Assembly: GCA_024180945.1 (NCBI GenBank)
Contig: JAKSGN010000010.1
Span: forward strand, 186,001-250,000
Length of the DNA stretch: 64,000 bases
DNA from: Macrophomina tecta
Taxonomy: Eukaryota; Ascomycota; Dothideomycetes; Botryosphaeriales; Botryosphaeriaceae
Reading direction: 5' to 3'
Shown: positions 1 through 11,239 of the stretch, piece by piece
How the letters are laid out: every line of letters starts with the position of its first letter
Numbering within the stretch: position 1 is the first letter of the stretch
Position numbers and translations under genes: made by a program
The notes under the pieces: generated by a model
Told to the model about the DNA's origin: nothing
What the model saw: the letters and a program-made list of their open reading frames with translations, nothing else
Databases searched by the model: none

Positions 1-910
1 ACTCCTGGACGGTGGACACCTTCCTGGCGTGGGGGATAGGAGCACACCATGCCTGCCCGTGAGACAGACGCTCTTTCTCGGCAAACTCCTCATCTAAACT
101 GCGCAGGACGCTGGCAAGGTCTCCCTCCTGTTCTTCATCGCTCCTCTCCCGACGGACTACGGTTCTGGCACGCTTGGACTGCGGCTGATCGGTGCTCCTA
201 GGACGCGCTCTCTTCCCCTGCCGCGCGCAAGAACTTGACTCCGCAAGACGAACCTCTTCTACCACATCCTCCTCCGCATTGGCAACCGCTTTACCCGACA
301 GACCACCTCTCTCCCTTCGACCTCGCCCTCGGCGAGAGCTACCCTCCGCCCTAGCCTGCTCATAGGCACTCTGAGCAGCCTGGAATAGCTCTGCTGACGT
401 GCGAATTCCCAAGCCCGCGCGAGCCACATTTTCCCGATTGCGCGCATCCAAACGATCGAAATGCTCGGACAATTCTCCGCGACATTCACCCTGGCGGCCT
501 TCCTGCCGCGTGTCAAAGCTCAACCCTATATTACCCATCTCTTCTGCCACATCCTCCTCAGCGTTTAGCAACCAAACCCCCAGACAAATCACCCCTCCGC
601 CCGTGATTTTCGCCCGATCTGCGTCACCCCTCCCAAACCAAAGCGCCACGCATTCTTCTTCGTTCTTGTATCTCTGCTCACGTTCGCCTGCTCATACTCC
701 CTCTGAGACCGCCTCGAAGATGTCCGCCGATGTGTAGATTCCTAAACTGGCGCGCGCCACGTTCTGCCGGTTACGCGCATCGTAGCCGTGGAACAGCTCG
801 GGCAGAGACTCGGAAACTTGACCTCCGCTCATAGAGACTCGATTCTCTTCGTCCCCGTAAACCCCCCGTTCCCGTATTTCTCCCATACTACGCACAGCAC
901 CACCTCGCAC
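1..910 (-). pseudogene. Uncharacterised protein with duplicated domain, 5' part, one in-frame stop
   Basis: A minus-strand frame is open from the ATG at 910 to the left edge except for one TGA at 692-694, and runs off the window. The protein has two diverged copies of one module: DARNRQNVARASLGIYTSAD (DNA around 720-790) and DARNRENVARAGLGIRTSAE (around 385-450). Each is followed further on by an acidic NAEEDV(A/V)EE motif. The C-terminal visible part is Arg/Ser-rich and basic, including GKRARPR. The frame continues unchanged through the TGA, so a single CGA-to-TGA change would explain it. I do not recognise the family. It is divergent from the gene at 1693-3093. Reading through the stop as one gene is my inference; it could also be two adjacent reading frames. 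Confidence 0.5.
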
Positions 911-1692
911 CTCAATCTAATCCCTCCAAAATATACTTCTTCCCTTCACCCTTGCCTCTCTCCAGCCCGACCATACCGCTAATCCTCCAACCCTCAACCC
1001 CTGGCACTCTTCGCCTCGCTCCACCCACATCCCACACATCACTCCTTTCCACCCTGTCAAGGATCCCCCAGCTCCCTAGCCTTCCGCTTGGTCCGCTCCG
1101 CCACGGCTTCGGCGGCTTCGGCGGCTTCGGCGGCTTCGGCCCTGCCCGGAACGCTAATACCCTCTCTCGTCACCTCATACCACGCAACCACTCGGGCACT
1201 GCAACTGCACTCAACTCACCTTTATCCTCTACTCTCGCCACCATGCCAAGACACAAACCCTGTAGCATCCTTCCAGAATACCCAGTCCTCATCATACGTT
1301 TTAGAAAGACCCCGAACTTTATCACGCTTCCCGTCTTCCCCTCACACACCTCTCGACAACTCTAACCTGCCTCGAGAGCCCTGGCAGCCACTAACCCTCC
1401 TCCGGCACTTCTCTCCATATACTGGCTCTCGGGCCGTTTGCAAATTACAGACTTCACTGTTCCGACGGCTTCCACAAACCCCGCCATCCCTTCTCCACAA
1501 CAGCCTCTTTGCAATCGATCTCCCCACCGTGAGAAATCCTACCTCACGAGACACCCTCGAAAGGTCCGCACCGACACGACCATATAGATCACGCTCGATC
1601 GTCATCCCCCTCGCTCATCCGTGCCTCCGCTTTTTCAGTATTTCACCCACTTCTCCCCTTCCACAACGACACTGCGCCCCCCTCCCAAACCA
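911..1692. other. Divergent intergenic region with 9-bp minisatellite
   Basis: This stretch lies between two divergent reading frames and is pyrimidine-rich on the plus strand. At 1104-1139 the 9-mer cggcttcgg is repeated four times in tandem. I see no convincing gene; it probably holds promoters for both neighbours. Confidence 0.4.
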
Positions 1693-3093
1693 ATGCTCCA
1701 CCGCATTCACAACATGCCCCAGCATCCATTGACCAGTCATGATCAGGCCACCCCACGGAAGCCGCTTGACAATCAAAAGAATGCTGGCGGCGATATGTCC
1801 ATGATGTTTTTCGTCTATCCCCGGGCACCAAAGAGGTTCGCCCGTCCGGACCAGCAACAGATCAAAGGCCTCAACACCGAGACCATTGCAAGAGTCGACT
1901 TCCCCCCGCCGAGCTGGATCGCCCTCCCAGAGTACGCCTCTCTGCGGTCTGACCCCGGAAATAGTTTTACCAACAGCGGTTTCTTCAGCCTCAACATGTC
2001 CATCTACTCCCAACCCATTGTGCCGTCCGAGTGGGAGCAGACGTGGTTCTTGATGTACGGCCGCGTTTATCCATACGCACTCACCTGGGAGATCGAGCCG
2101 GACGAAGGACTGGACGCCGGCGAGGTTCCCCTGGATTACTGCATTCCCGCACTCATCGTCCGCGACCAAGGCTACCAACCGTGAGTCTCATACCGTGGCC
2201 ATGACCAAAGGAACCCTCCATCTGACAGGCATCCCAGCATCGCCCCTCGAGCGCTCGCGACAGTGGACGAATTCCCGGTGATGTCTCCAATCGTCAGCTT
2301 CACTGGGCCCATCCTCGGCTCCGGTCGCACCCTCCTCCATGACGAGGCCATTTCGGGACTGGGAAACACCCAGCGCAAGTGTTGCGGCTTCGTGCAACTG
2401 TCCACCTTCATCGCCCCTGGGAATCCAGCCAAGATCCCTTTCAGGGGCTTCCACCCCTTCCAGGTGTTTGTTATATTCCCCATCCACGCGAATCCCTGGA
2501 CATCTCTCTGCAAGAGGATGGCAGACAAGACGGACACACACTTTCAACCCAATACCCTCTTCAGCTGTACCGGAAAGGTGGCCGGCTTTCTCAATCACCG
2601 CATCATGGTCCATCCGCCGCAGCTTGCACAAGACTGCGTCTTCATCGTTCCGGATACCTGGACCTTCTGTGACAAGGCTGCACTGGAATCCATGTCAGTC
2701 TCGACCTCCGTAGATGCCCCCGCGAAGCGAGCACTCGCCGATCCTCTTGCCTTCGACCGGATGAAATTTATGACCCCATCGAAGCGGGCAGCTCCACCTC
2801 TCAAGCGGTCCAGCCCCTCCCCTGACTGGCCCAGCCCGATTACCCCCTCAAAAAAGCGGCACTCCTCTCCATTGGCCCAAGCATCCGCCCATTCCTCAGA
2901 GAGCACGTCCGCCACGGCCGATATTTCTTACACTGACGCGACCGCAGATTCCCCATCCCTCCAAGCCTCTCCGCCTCCGGCCGCTGACCATGACACCTCC
3001 ATCACTACCCCGGACCCATCCTCCCCGTTGGGCAACAAAGGCCGACCCCACCGTAACCGCCATCCTCCTAAGAAATACTGGGAGCTCGACTGA
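1693..3093 (+). CDS. Uncharacterised protein, 2 exons, possible OB-fold-like core
   Basis: Join 1693..2180 and 2229..3093, giving 450 aa. The 48-bp intron starts GTGAGT and ends ACAG, and joining restores a single frame (codon CC|G). I chose ATG 1693; ATG 1714 or 1795 are alternatives. The middle of the protein alternates strands and loops, with phrases such as LFSCTGKVAGFLNHRIMVH and VFIVPDTWTF, which recall an OB-fold; this is a weak inference. Residues from about 300 on are Ser/Pro/Lys-rich and look disordered. The last 20 residues contain GRPHRNRHPPKKYWELD, similar in style to basic Pro-rich linkers seen in retroelement proteins. I cannot assign a function. It is divergent from the partial gene at the left edge. 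Confidence 0.6.
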
Positions 3094-5510
3094 ACGTTCC
3101 AACACATGACATGCCATAGACGACTCATCTCTTGACAATCGTGAACCAGCTCAGACAAACACTCGGGTTGCGGTCCGATCGTAAGAAAAACGTAACCGGG
3201 CTCTCGTGTCGAAATCATCACCACACGACACCAAAAAAACTAAAAAAAACTTGTAACGCCGCTCGCAATGCCCCCACAGTGATCCAAAAATTGAAGCTCT
3301 ATCTTCTTTTCAATTCCATTCGGACGGGAAATCTCTATATCAGTTAGCAATATATAGCAATCAACGAGACATTGATCGTGAACTTCACATGAATGCCTGG
3401 GAACCCGCGCGTCGCACTCTTCTTCTACCACCACGCCACTAGAACCCGCACCTGCTCTGATCACACCGCTTAAGCCCTTGCATAAATCCAAGGCGGCCGG
3501 GAACCTTGCAACCCTTTTTTTTTTTCAGAGATATAGCCTCGACACTCTGCATGACCGCCTTCACCTAGCCAACAAGAAATCTTCAGGATCTAAAGCTGAG
3601 ATCACCTTGGTCGGGAAACGGAGAAACAACTGCAGCCAATCAGGACGGGATGAGGCTTGGCCGGGGGCGGTTTCGCAGTGGGATACCGACGTAGCTTGAC
3701 GCGAGCCATGCCGACGGCACTAAGCCCTATCGAGTCTTCCAAAATTTCGTTCCTCAAGGCTCTTTGGGCAAACCGCTTTTGCGGTTTGCGTCTCCTGTCC
3801 TAAGGATAACGCCTAGATACACATTTATTTGAAGGAACGTTAAGGTAAGAGAACCGTCTTTTCTTGCAGGCAATGCTGTCTAGCAGGGGCCTACTTTTGG
3901 GCCTGATGCCCTCCTGTTTTCCGAGCTGCCTCTACAGCAGAGCAATTTAGGTGTAGAAACAAAAGAAAGAAGAACGGAAAATGAAAAGGAAAGGGAAAGA
4001 TGCTGGAATTGGCCGTGGGTTATTGTGTACCCAGGGGGATTGTCAAGCCGCTCGATGCCCCAGCTGTCCCCTCTACCGTCATCTGACTGTACTGTCCGTC
4101 GACCTACTGCGCGTGTGATATTTAAGGTGTAAGATCGAAAAAATTGCTTTCGCTACGAGCTCGTTGGTATCTGACCGAGGGGAGGGCACCAATAAAATAT
4201 TTCTCGTTTTCGCGCCCGTGATCTTCGGGGCAGAAAAAAGGGTTATTTGAGGTGACTGAGTCGCGTGTGTGAAAGACGGGAAGGGGAGTCGCACATGTGC
4301 GATGATCCAACCGCACACGTGCGATACACGATCACCCGATCACAGTCACCCGCACCAGCCACGGAACCGAGGTGGTTGGTAGTTCGGCCAACCAAATACC
4401 TCTCGCCGTGTCCGAGTCAGCGAACAGCCCGCAGCATTCTATGAGCACATTCGGCAGCACTCTCCTCGAACTGGATAAAATGTTAATAGAAATATCCTTC
4501 GCCGACTAGGCCAGCCGGTCGAGTTCAGGGTTGGTGCCAGCGCACCAAGAGATTGCAGGCAACCAGAGAGCCAACCGCTCAGCATTGCGAGCCACGGAAG
4601 GTGGTCAAGGGCCTCACACTACCGTTCCATTATGATCCGCAGCACTTGTTCAATGCAAAACAACCGTGTCGGAAGAGCGGAGTGGAAGCTATCGAAACTT
4701 CTAAGGTTGGCGAGTTCATCCGAAGTCCGATCGCGCGTTTAGACATTTCCACATTAAAAAGTGTTGAACAGTATTGGAATTGAATGCACTGCTGTGTCAT
4801 TGAATGATGCACAATGATGAGGGCCATGAGCGCCCAGGTGCTGGTGGTGTAATGATGAGGTGACTCTCAAGGACATGAAAATGTGACTGCAAAAAGCAAA
4901 CAAAACGGCAAGTACAAATGGCAAATGGTGACGTTGATTGACAATTTACTACCTTAGATTCTATACGATTGAATTAAGTGCGTGTTACCCTTGTTTTCGG
5001 TTCTTTAATATTGAAATCCGGAATTCATGCCTTTTGTAGTCTAAATCACGTAGTATGCAACTTAACCAGGGAATAGGGAAACGGTTATAAGGACCGACAG
5101 CAGTAACGGAAAAACTAGTACTATGGACAGATCCCCTAAATGCGTCCCATGAAAGCAGTTATCAACCAGCATCACCCAATATTATTATTTACAACATTGC
5201 TTATTTCGTTTCTGCTCATCTAAAGTTGTACAGCTTCTTCATTGATCCTCCTGCACAAAAGCTCTTCTACACCTCACATTCGCTACGAAACTGCACTGCC
5301 TTGTTAACTGCAGCCTCTTCACATTGTGATGACTGTTGAACAGTAGGAAAATGTAAAATCCATCTTGAAATAGCATCCTAAAGACTAAAAAAAAAAAGGT
5401 CTTCTCCATCTTCTACTCTCTTGATCTTCGGCTAGATTGAGCATCCTCACGCATATATAGTGCTCATGCAACGTCAGCGCCCATTGTAATGGTTGAACGG
5501 GCTCATGCTT
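3094..5510. other. Intergenic region, no convincing gene
   Basis: Only short random frames are present. It holds a T-rich run near 3513-3525, a perfect 9-bp hairpin with a TTTT loop at 3768-3789 (gcaaaccgc/gcggtttgc), and a 14-bp perfect palindrome tcgcacatgtgcga at 4289-4302 with a near repeat at 4311-4324. The 5' half is GC-richer than the 3' half, which is the downstream flank of the large minus-strand gene. Confidence 0.4.
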
Positions 5511-7381
5511 TCACCTCCAGCCCACCACCTCAGGCATCCCGTCCTGCACGTAATTGCTGAAAGCCTTCGCAAAGGCCTTACAAATCTCCGTGTATGGCTT
5601 TGCGAGAATAGTATAAGAGAAATAGTGGGCGTTGTACCACCTGGTAATCTCGTTTACGAAAAATCGCTTTTGGCCTTGGCTATCAGCAACGCCTACATCA
5701 AGGCGAACACCCACTTCGAGGGATTCATAGCATGGACTGTTTCGAGCGCGAAGCCTTTCAAAGACGTAGAGACAGAAGTCCTCGAGGTCTGACTTGCTAA
5801 GTGCTCCGCACTTCGAATTAGGGGAACCGCTGAAATGGTTTTCGTCGGCTTTCACGACGTGCAATCCTCCCTTATCATCCCACGAAGTCCACGCCACGGC
5901 TAGTACTTTACTTTTCCGAACACGGGTGCCTTCCTCATTATTGGTCTCAGACCTCATAAAGACCCGGAATTCACCATAGTACAGGCCGGAGACGTATTCT
6001 TGATGAAACCAATGTGGTCGAACACCGAAGGCGGCCCGTTCCTCCTGATCCTTCTGATCCTCCTTTTTGTGCTTCTTGAAACTCCTCTTGGTTTTTTGTG
6101 GCTGATCGGATGTAAAGATAAGCTTGCTGCGAACCCTTTTCTTGGCTTTCTGTGGCTGATATGTGCAGGTAAGCCTGTCAATAGCTTCCCACTCCTTGTA
6201 GTCCTCGTGGATTATTTTTACATGATTTTTCCCCTCACTGTGCGACCGCTTGAGGACCGTTTTGTCGTAATTTTGGAGCTTGCACAGTCCCCCAAAGCAA
6301 GTTATAGGACGGTAGGAATATTCCGGCCGGCCAGACGATTTGGCTATCTCGTCCAATGCTTGAATGTCTTCAATCTTCTCCTGGTACTGCCGCCATTCGC
6401 GTATATTGGGATACGTACGAATTCTTGCGCCGCTAGTAAGCCTTAACATGCGAAGGTCTTCATAGACCTGCAGTATTTCGGAGGGCTTTTGAGTCGTGGC
6501 GTGGATAAAAATGACTGTGCTCTGGGGCTGACCGTCACTGTTCGAGCAAGTTGATAGGAGATTGTCCTTCTGATGCTTCTGAAGCTGGCACATCAGCCAG
6601 TCCCATTCGTGGAGTCGAACAGAGAAGGAGCTGCTGAATTTTTTAACGGCAAGCATTGTTACGAGTCCTTGGTGCACCCAAGTGCCGCCGCCATTTTTCT
6701 CTCTCCATACTGCCAAGTCTCCTAAGCCGGATTGAGGAGCATCTGCCAACCAAGTATCGTGGCCAAGCTTTTTGAGGTCCTTGGGGCAATTGTGAATGGC
6801 AAGCGTGCTGGATTCATGGAAAAGATAGTTGTCGGGAAACATGACCCAAACAACAGTGTCCCATAAAGGCGGCCGAAGCTCTGGAGTAAGTGGCGTATCG
6901 GTGACTCCGCGGGGAGCCTCTTCATCCGATGCCTCACGCACGAAGCTGCAGCCCTTCTGAGAAAGAATGCAAGCCGCGCACTGTTGCGGTCCCCGTACAT
7001 TGTCCTTATTATACACCCAGCATTCCTTAACCTGTTTCGTCGCGCATTGCGTACACGGCTGAGGCGCGGGCTCTCCGAGGCTTTTGGACTTGATGCGATG
7101 ATAGTGGTAAACACGCCGCCGCTTGTTATCGCTCATTCTCATCCAGTCTTTCTCCTTGACTTCCGTCGGTCGCGACATGCCAAGCACGCTAATACCCTTC
7201 CGTACCGATGCTGCTTTCGGTGGCGGCGGGCCGGCATTATTCCACGAAATTTGCGGTGTCGCGGGGCGCGAGTCCGTGCCGTCGAACGGATTTCTCACTC
7301 TAAGGGTTCCTGTGGATGTTGCTCCAGGCCGGTAGCGGAGGCTTGTGATCTGTTCTTCAGCAACATTGTCACGAGTTTCGC

Positions 7382-7412
<31 letters not shown>

Positions 7413-10400
7413 ATAGTCGAGGGGAAGGTCGGCGGGATCGATGCGCATAGGCGGCCTGGAGAATTCTTAGCTGGCTGGAAGGGCTGCGAGTGCACTCATA
7501 TACTCACAATGAGCCTTGAGAGCTGTGTTGGCGGAGACGACGGCTAAGGCCATGTGGTAGATATCTCAACGTTCCCACCTCCCTGGTCTTCTTTGATCCG
7601 AGGCGCTGAGGTGGCCGCGTGGCACCCGTGCGAGTAAGACGAGGGTGCATAGGCGGAATAATCTCTGGCTGGAAGTTGAAAGCCCCATCCTTGAAACGCT
7701 GGGTGTAGCCATTCTCGTTCTGAAAATTAGACATCTTAGTCGCTAAGTCGGACTCGGGGTCAGTGCTGGGCGGTCCAGTGTCCGTAAAGCCCTGAGATAC
7801 GGGGCTGCCTGCTGCAACCTCTACTTCTATGTTCCCCGTCTTTTGCCCGGCAGCAGGGCCGTCCGCCGTGCTTGAGTAGGTAACAGAGCGAGTATCGTTA
7901 CAGTGAGCCTCATCTGTGAGATCGATGTCGCATCTGGGCATAAACTTGTCCTGCTCACGAAAAGTTGGACTAGTTTTAGAGTTAACGAGAGTAGGATCGT
8001 CATCGAGTGACGAGTTCTCTCCTTGACGAAGTGCGCTCTGGTCTCGTTGATAAGTGAATGCCCTTGCTTGAGGCTTAGCTCCTGTAGTTGCAGGAACCTT
8101 GTTCGCCGCCTCACTCAATGGTGGAGGGCTACTCAAGATACCATTTAGTCCTGTTATAGTGTCGCGGAGCCATCTTTCCGTTTCTTCATCGCTAACATCT
8201 GGCGTGCAGTCCTTGCCCTCCTTGAAGTGCTCGGACGTTTGTACTTTGGCCCGTGTTCCAGATTTCTGCGTCGCGCCATCGTTTTGAAAAGACGAAGATG
8301 TTTCACGCCCTTGGCGTTCTGACTCTGTAGCATCTAGAGCGGAGAGGCCGGAAATGGAGGGATTGAGCCTGTCTGGGCACAATCTGGGCTCAAGGTCAAC
8401 ACGACCGTTCTGGTTATCTGGATCAGAACTGCCGTTCTCATCAGCATCGTTGGCGGAGGGTCTAAATGACAGAGTCCCGTGCTCGGTCGGAGGATTGGGA
8501 GCCTTGAGGGGAGGCATAGGCTCCTCGCTCTCTTCCCCAGACACCGTGATGGACCCTTCCGTGTCGGCGCCGGCAGCAGTGGCAGCGCCTTCTGTATCCT
8601 TGTCTTTGACTTGGGCCTCGCTTCTGCACGGGGACGTTGGTAAAGGATGGTCGTCGTCTTCACCATCACCACTCGTATTGATTTGATTTCCACGGGAACT
8701 GTTGTTGCCCTCTTCCTCGTATGACGGGCCGCTCTCCCAGAAATCAGACGCATCAAGAACGTATTTCATGGTGGCTACACTCTTGCCAGGATCCCGCTTC
8801 TGTACTGTCTGCACAGCCTCCGTGGCATTCTCATTCTTGGTCGCAGGCTGTAAGCAAGTCAGAGAACGTTTCGTATCAAATACATCCCAGAAGCTTACTA
8901 TTTCCTCAATGCTCTCGGAACCGTTCTTTATCTTTATGGCTGACGGAAGGGCTTCCAAGTCGACAGTAAGAGACAGCAGGTCGACTGCCAACTCGTAGCG
9001 AACAGAGAGCATTACTTTTCGCTCAAACGAGTACAAATTGGAATGAACCGGCAGCCCCATTGCTATTGCCCGAGCGTTTAGGAGCACAGCAACTCCGCAG
9101 TCAACCGTGTTGTCCTGCTGTGGGGAGTGCTGTTCCTCTATAGTTTTCCAGTCATCCTCGTTGTAAGCGTCACCCAACGTCCGTTTCACCCACTCGCGAA
9201 CTTTGTCGACAATCTCTGTGGACGGATAGTGGAGACTATCAAAGTACTGGATGGTCCTCCTCTGTCCTGAGATTACCAGCAGCCCCCAGTGTTTTCCGTC
9301 GCAGACAGGCATGAACAAGTTGTTGACGGAAGACAATAAGCCACTGTTTCGCAGGAGGACGTTCTCGCTTTGCCGCCAGAAGCAGGTGACAGCTCCGCAA
9401 GGCCGGACTTTGTTTGAACCCTTATCTGCTTCTGCGCACCAATCCTTCTCACAGGCTTTCTTGGCAAGCATTGTGAGGTATCCGTCAATTATATTGTCGT
9501 TCAGGCACGGCAGTTGTCCGTCCTGGTCCTTGGGAATCAGGCTATGGATATCGTTGACGGTGAGGCCCGTACGATCCATATATTGTTCAAAATTATTCGT
9601 TTTCAGAGCGTCCATGATGGCGCTTCGCTGACAGAGCGATGATCTTCTCCCTTCGCCGCCAGCTAGGTCTTTATCTGACGGAAAACCAAGCTGATCGGGG
9701 AGGGTTGACACAGACGATAGCCCTTCTCCGGGAACATCCTGAGATACAGTCGAGGGCGGCGCGCCTAGCTTGTGACGTTTAGCCATTCTTGGAGAGCGGG
9801 CGCTAGGAGCGGAACGAGAGTGCTCATTGTTGGATAAGCTCCTATTCTCTTCTTTCGCCTCATGGTCATCTGGGGAACTTCCGCGCGCTCCCAGAATCTG
9901 GCGTCTCTCCTCTATCTTGGGGCCTTCCTCTGTCATCTTCTTGGCCTCCTCTGCCATCCTTGCGTCCTCTGCCGCTCTCTTTCTGGCTCCAGCCTTGGCC
10001 CTCCCTTCCTCCTCCTTGCGCGGCTTCTCAAGCTTCAGGGCATCGGGTTCCAAACCTGAAGCTAACGCTTCGGGTTGCTCTACTGGTGTGAGAAACGGTG
10101 TGGGCTGGTTTTGCAGGTCGACCAGTTCTCCATTCTCTTCCTGCTCTGGTGCGGATGGAGAATTGGTCTCCTGCTGCGGTAGTGTACTGTCAGGCGCCCC
10201 GCTAGGAGCAGCGGACCCTCCACTTGGCTCCTTGACCCTGACCTTCTCGACCAAACTGCGCATGAAGCAGCCGTCGCGGAGCTCAGTTATGCAGATGACC
10301 TGAGCTGCGTTGGAGTGAAGAACCCAGTCAGTGCACACTTCCTTCCTCTCGTTGGGGGACACAAGGCCCACCAGGGCATCCACGGGGACGGTATCGGCAT

Positions 10401-10932
10401 GGCTTGATAATATGAACTTATGTGAAGGGTCGATTTTCCCTTCGAGGAGCTGCTTCCTCGCCTTCGTTTTCTCCGTTTCAAAAAGCCAAGCGACGAACAC
10501 GGACGAGTTTCCAATTTCAGCGATCACTGCCCGCTCCAGTCGCGATTTTTGTCCTTTGGACCGCACTTTAACCTCCACCATATCGCCAGCCCGGTATTTT
10601 ATACCATGGTTTTCGACATCATCGGCCTCGGGCAAGGTCGCCAGCTGTTGCTGCGACAATTTATTGCAGCGCGAACGACAATACTCACAAATGATGACAG
10701 AGGGTGCAGAGGCACTGTCCCGGTCCCGAGCGTCGGTACGGCCGGTCAAAGGGGCTTCAAAGGCACCGTTAGCCAGCGATCATGGCAAGAGGAGCGAGGA
10801 AAGATAGTACAGCGTACCAATAGTATCAGCTGGCTTCCTCTGAGTGTTGGCTCTTGCTCCGTGGTGGCTCTTCTTGCGATGCTTCGCGGAGGTGTTCCTG
10901 GTGGGACTAGCGGCGCCCCTCTTATACGGCAT
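5511..10932 (-). CDS. BAH-Ulp1 (C48) protease-Cys-cluster protein, 1,768 aa
   Basis: Complement of join(5511..7455, 7508..10754, 10818..10932). Introns are 52 bp (GTGAGT...CAG) and 63 bp (GTACGC...CTAAC...AAG). Both joins keep frame, and the first turns two long ORFs of 1,081 and 645 codons into one protein. About residues 92-205 match a bromo-adjacent homology (BAH) domain (YRAGDMVEV... SSHADTVPVDALVG). About 450-620 are a Ulp1/SENP cysteine protease with HW (His527), FDS (Asp544), QQD (Gln about 585) and DCGV (Cys591), so the triad is complete. A long disordered acidic stretch follows, then poly-Asn encoded by (GTT)n at 7381-7410. Next is a six-Cys cluster near 1255-1290 (CxxC..C..CxxC..C), probably zinc-binding. 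The C-terminal 450 residues are ordered and unassigned. Predicted role: nuclear, chromatin-linked SUMO or Ub-like deconjugation. Two separate genes remain the alternative. Confidence 0.7.
7381..7411. repeat. (GTT)n microsatellite coding poly-Asn
   Basis: About ten tandem gtt triplets are present. On the minus strand they encode a run of about ten Asn residues inside the BAH-Ulp1 gene, just after the second intron. Confidence 0.9.
7456..7507 (-). other. 52-bp intron joining two long ORFs
   Basis: On the minus strand the sequence begins GTGAGTATATG and ends TCTCCAG, with CTAAG as a possible branch site. The stop codon of the upstream ORF (7504-7506) lies inside it. Joining the TT before it to the GCCGCCT after it gives TTG CCG CCT ATG, in frame with the downstream ORF. 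Confidence 0.7.
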
Positions 10933-11239
10933 GATCGAGAGGTGGCAGCCCAAGGTGGAGCGATGGATTGCGGGCTTTGGTGCGTCGATGGAGACGTGCT
11001 TGCGCTGGGGGAAAGGTGGCTGTGGGCGGGGGGAAGAGCTTTGTTCGCATGTGTGCGACTAATGTCGCACGCATGCCGCTTTCTCGCTTGCGGGGGGCGT
11101 CGTTCTTGGCGTTCTCGTCTCATCTCGCATTTCGTCTTCTCCACCCCATCACCATCGCCCCCCAGCTAGGCAACGCAAGGCGCGCGCGACCGCCGTATCC
11201 GACCTAGCTAGCGACTCGACATTCGACGACATAATTTGC
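10933..11239. other. Promoter side of BAH-Ulp1 gene and start of LINE-A
   Basis: This short region separates the ATG of the minus-strand BAH-Ulp1 gene from the first recognisable LINE-A ORF1 codons. The ORF1 frame stays open upstream of 11240, to near 11160, so the element may begin within this interval. The exact 5' end cannot be fixed by eye. Confidence 0.35.

Noticed and set aside
1088..1732. 214-codon plus-strand ORF rich in Ser/Pro/Ala
   Set aside because: It runs through the minisatellite and pyrimidine-rich promoter region and has no sensible start; better explained as base-composition bias.
7504..7506. Stop codon as the true end of the BAH-Ulp1 protein
   Set aside because: The stop lies inside a well-formed 52-bp intron whose removal opens 648 further codons in frame; the separate-gene reading is kept only as the alternative.
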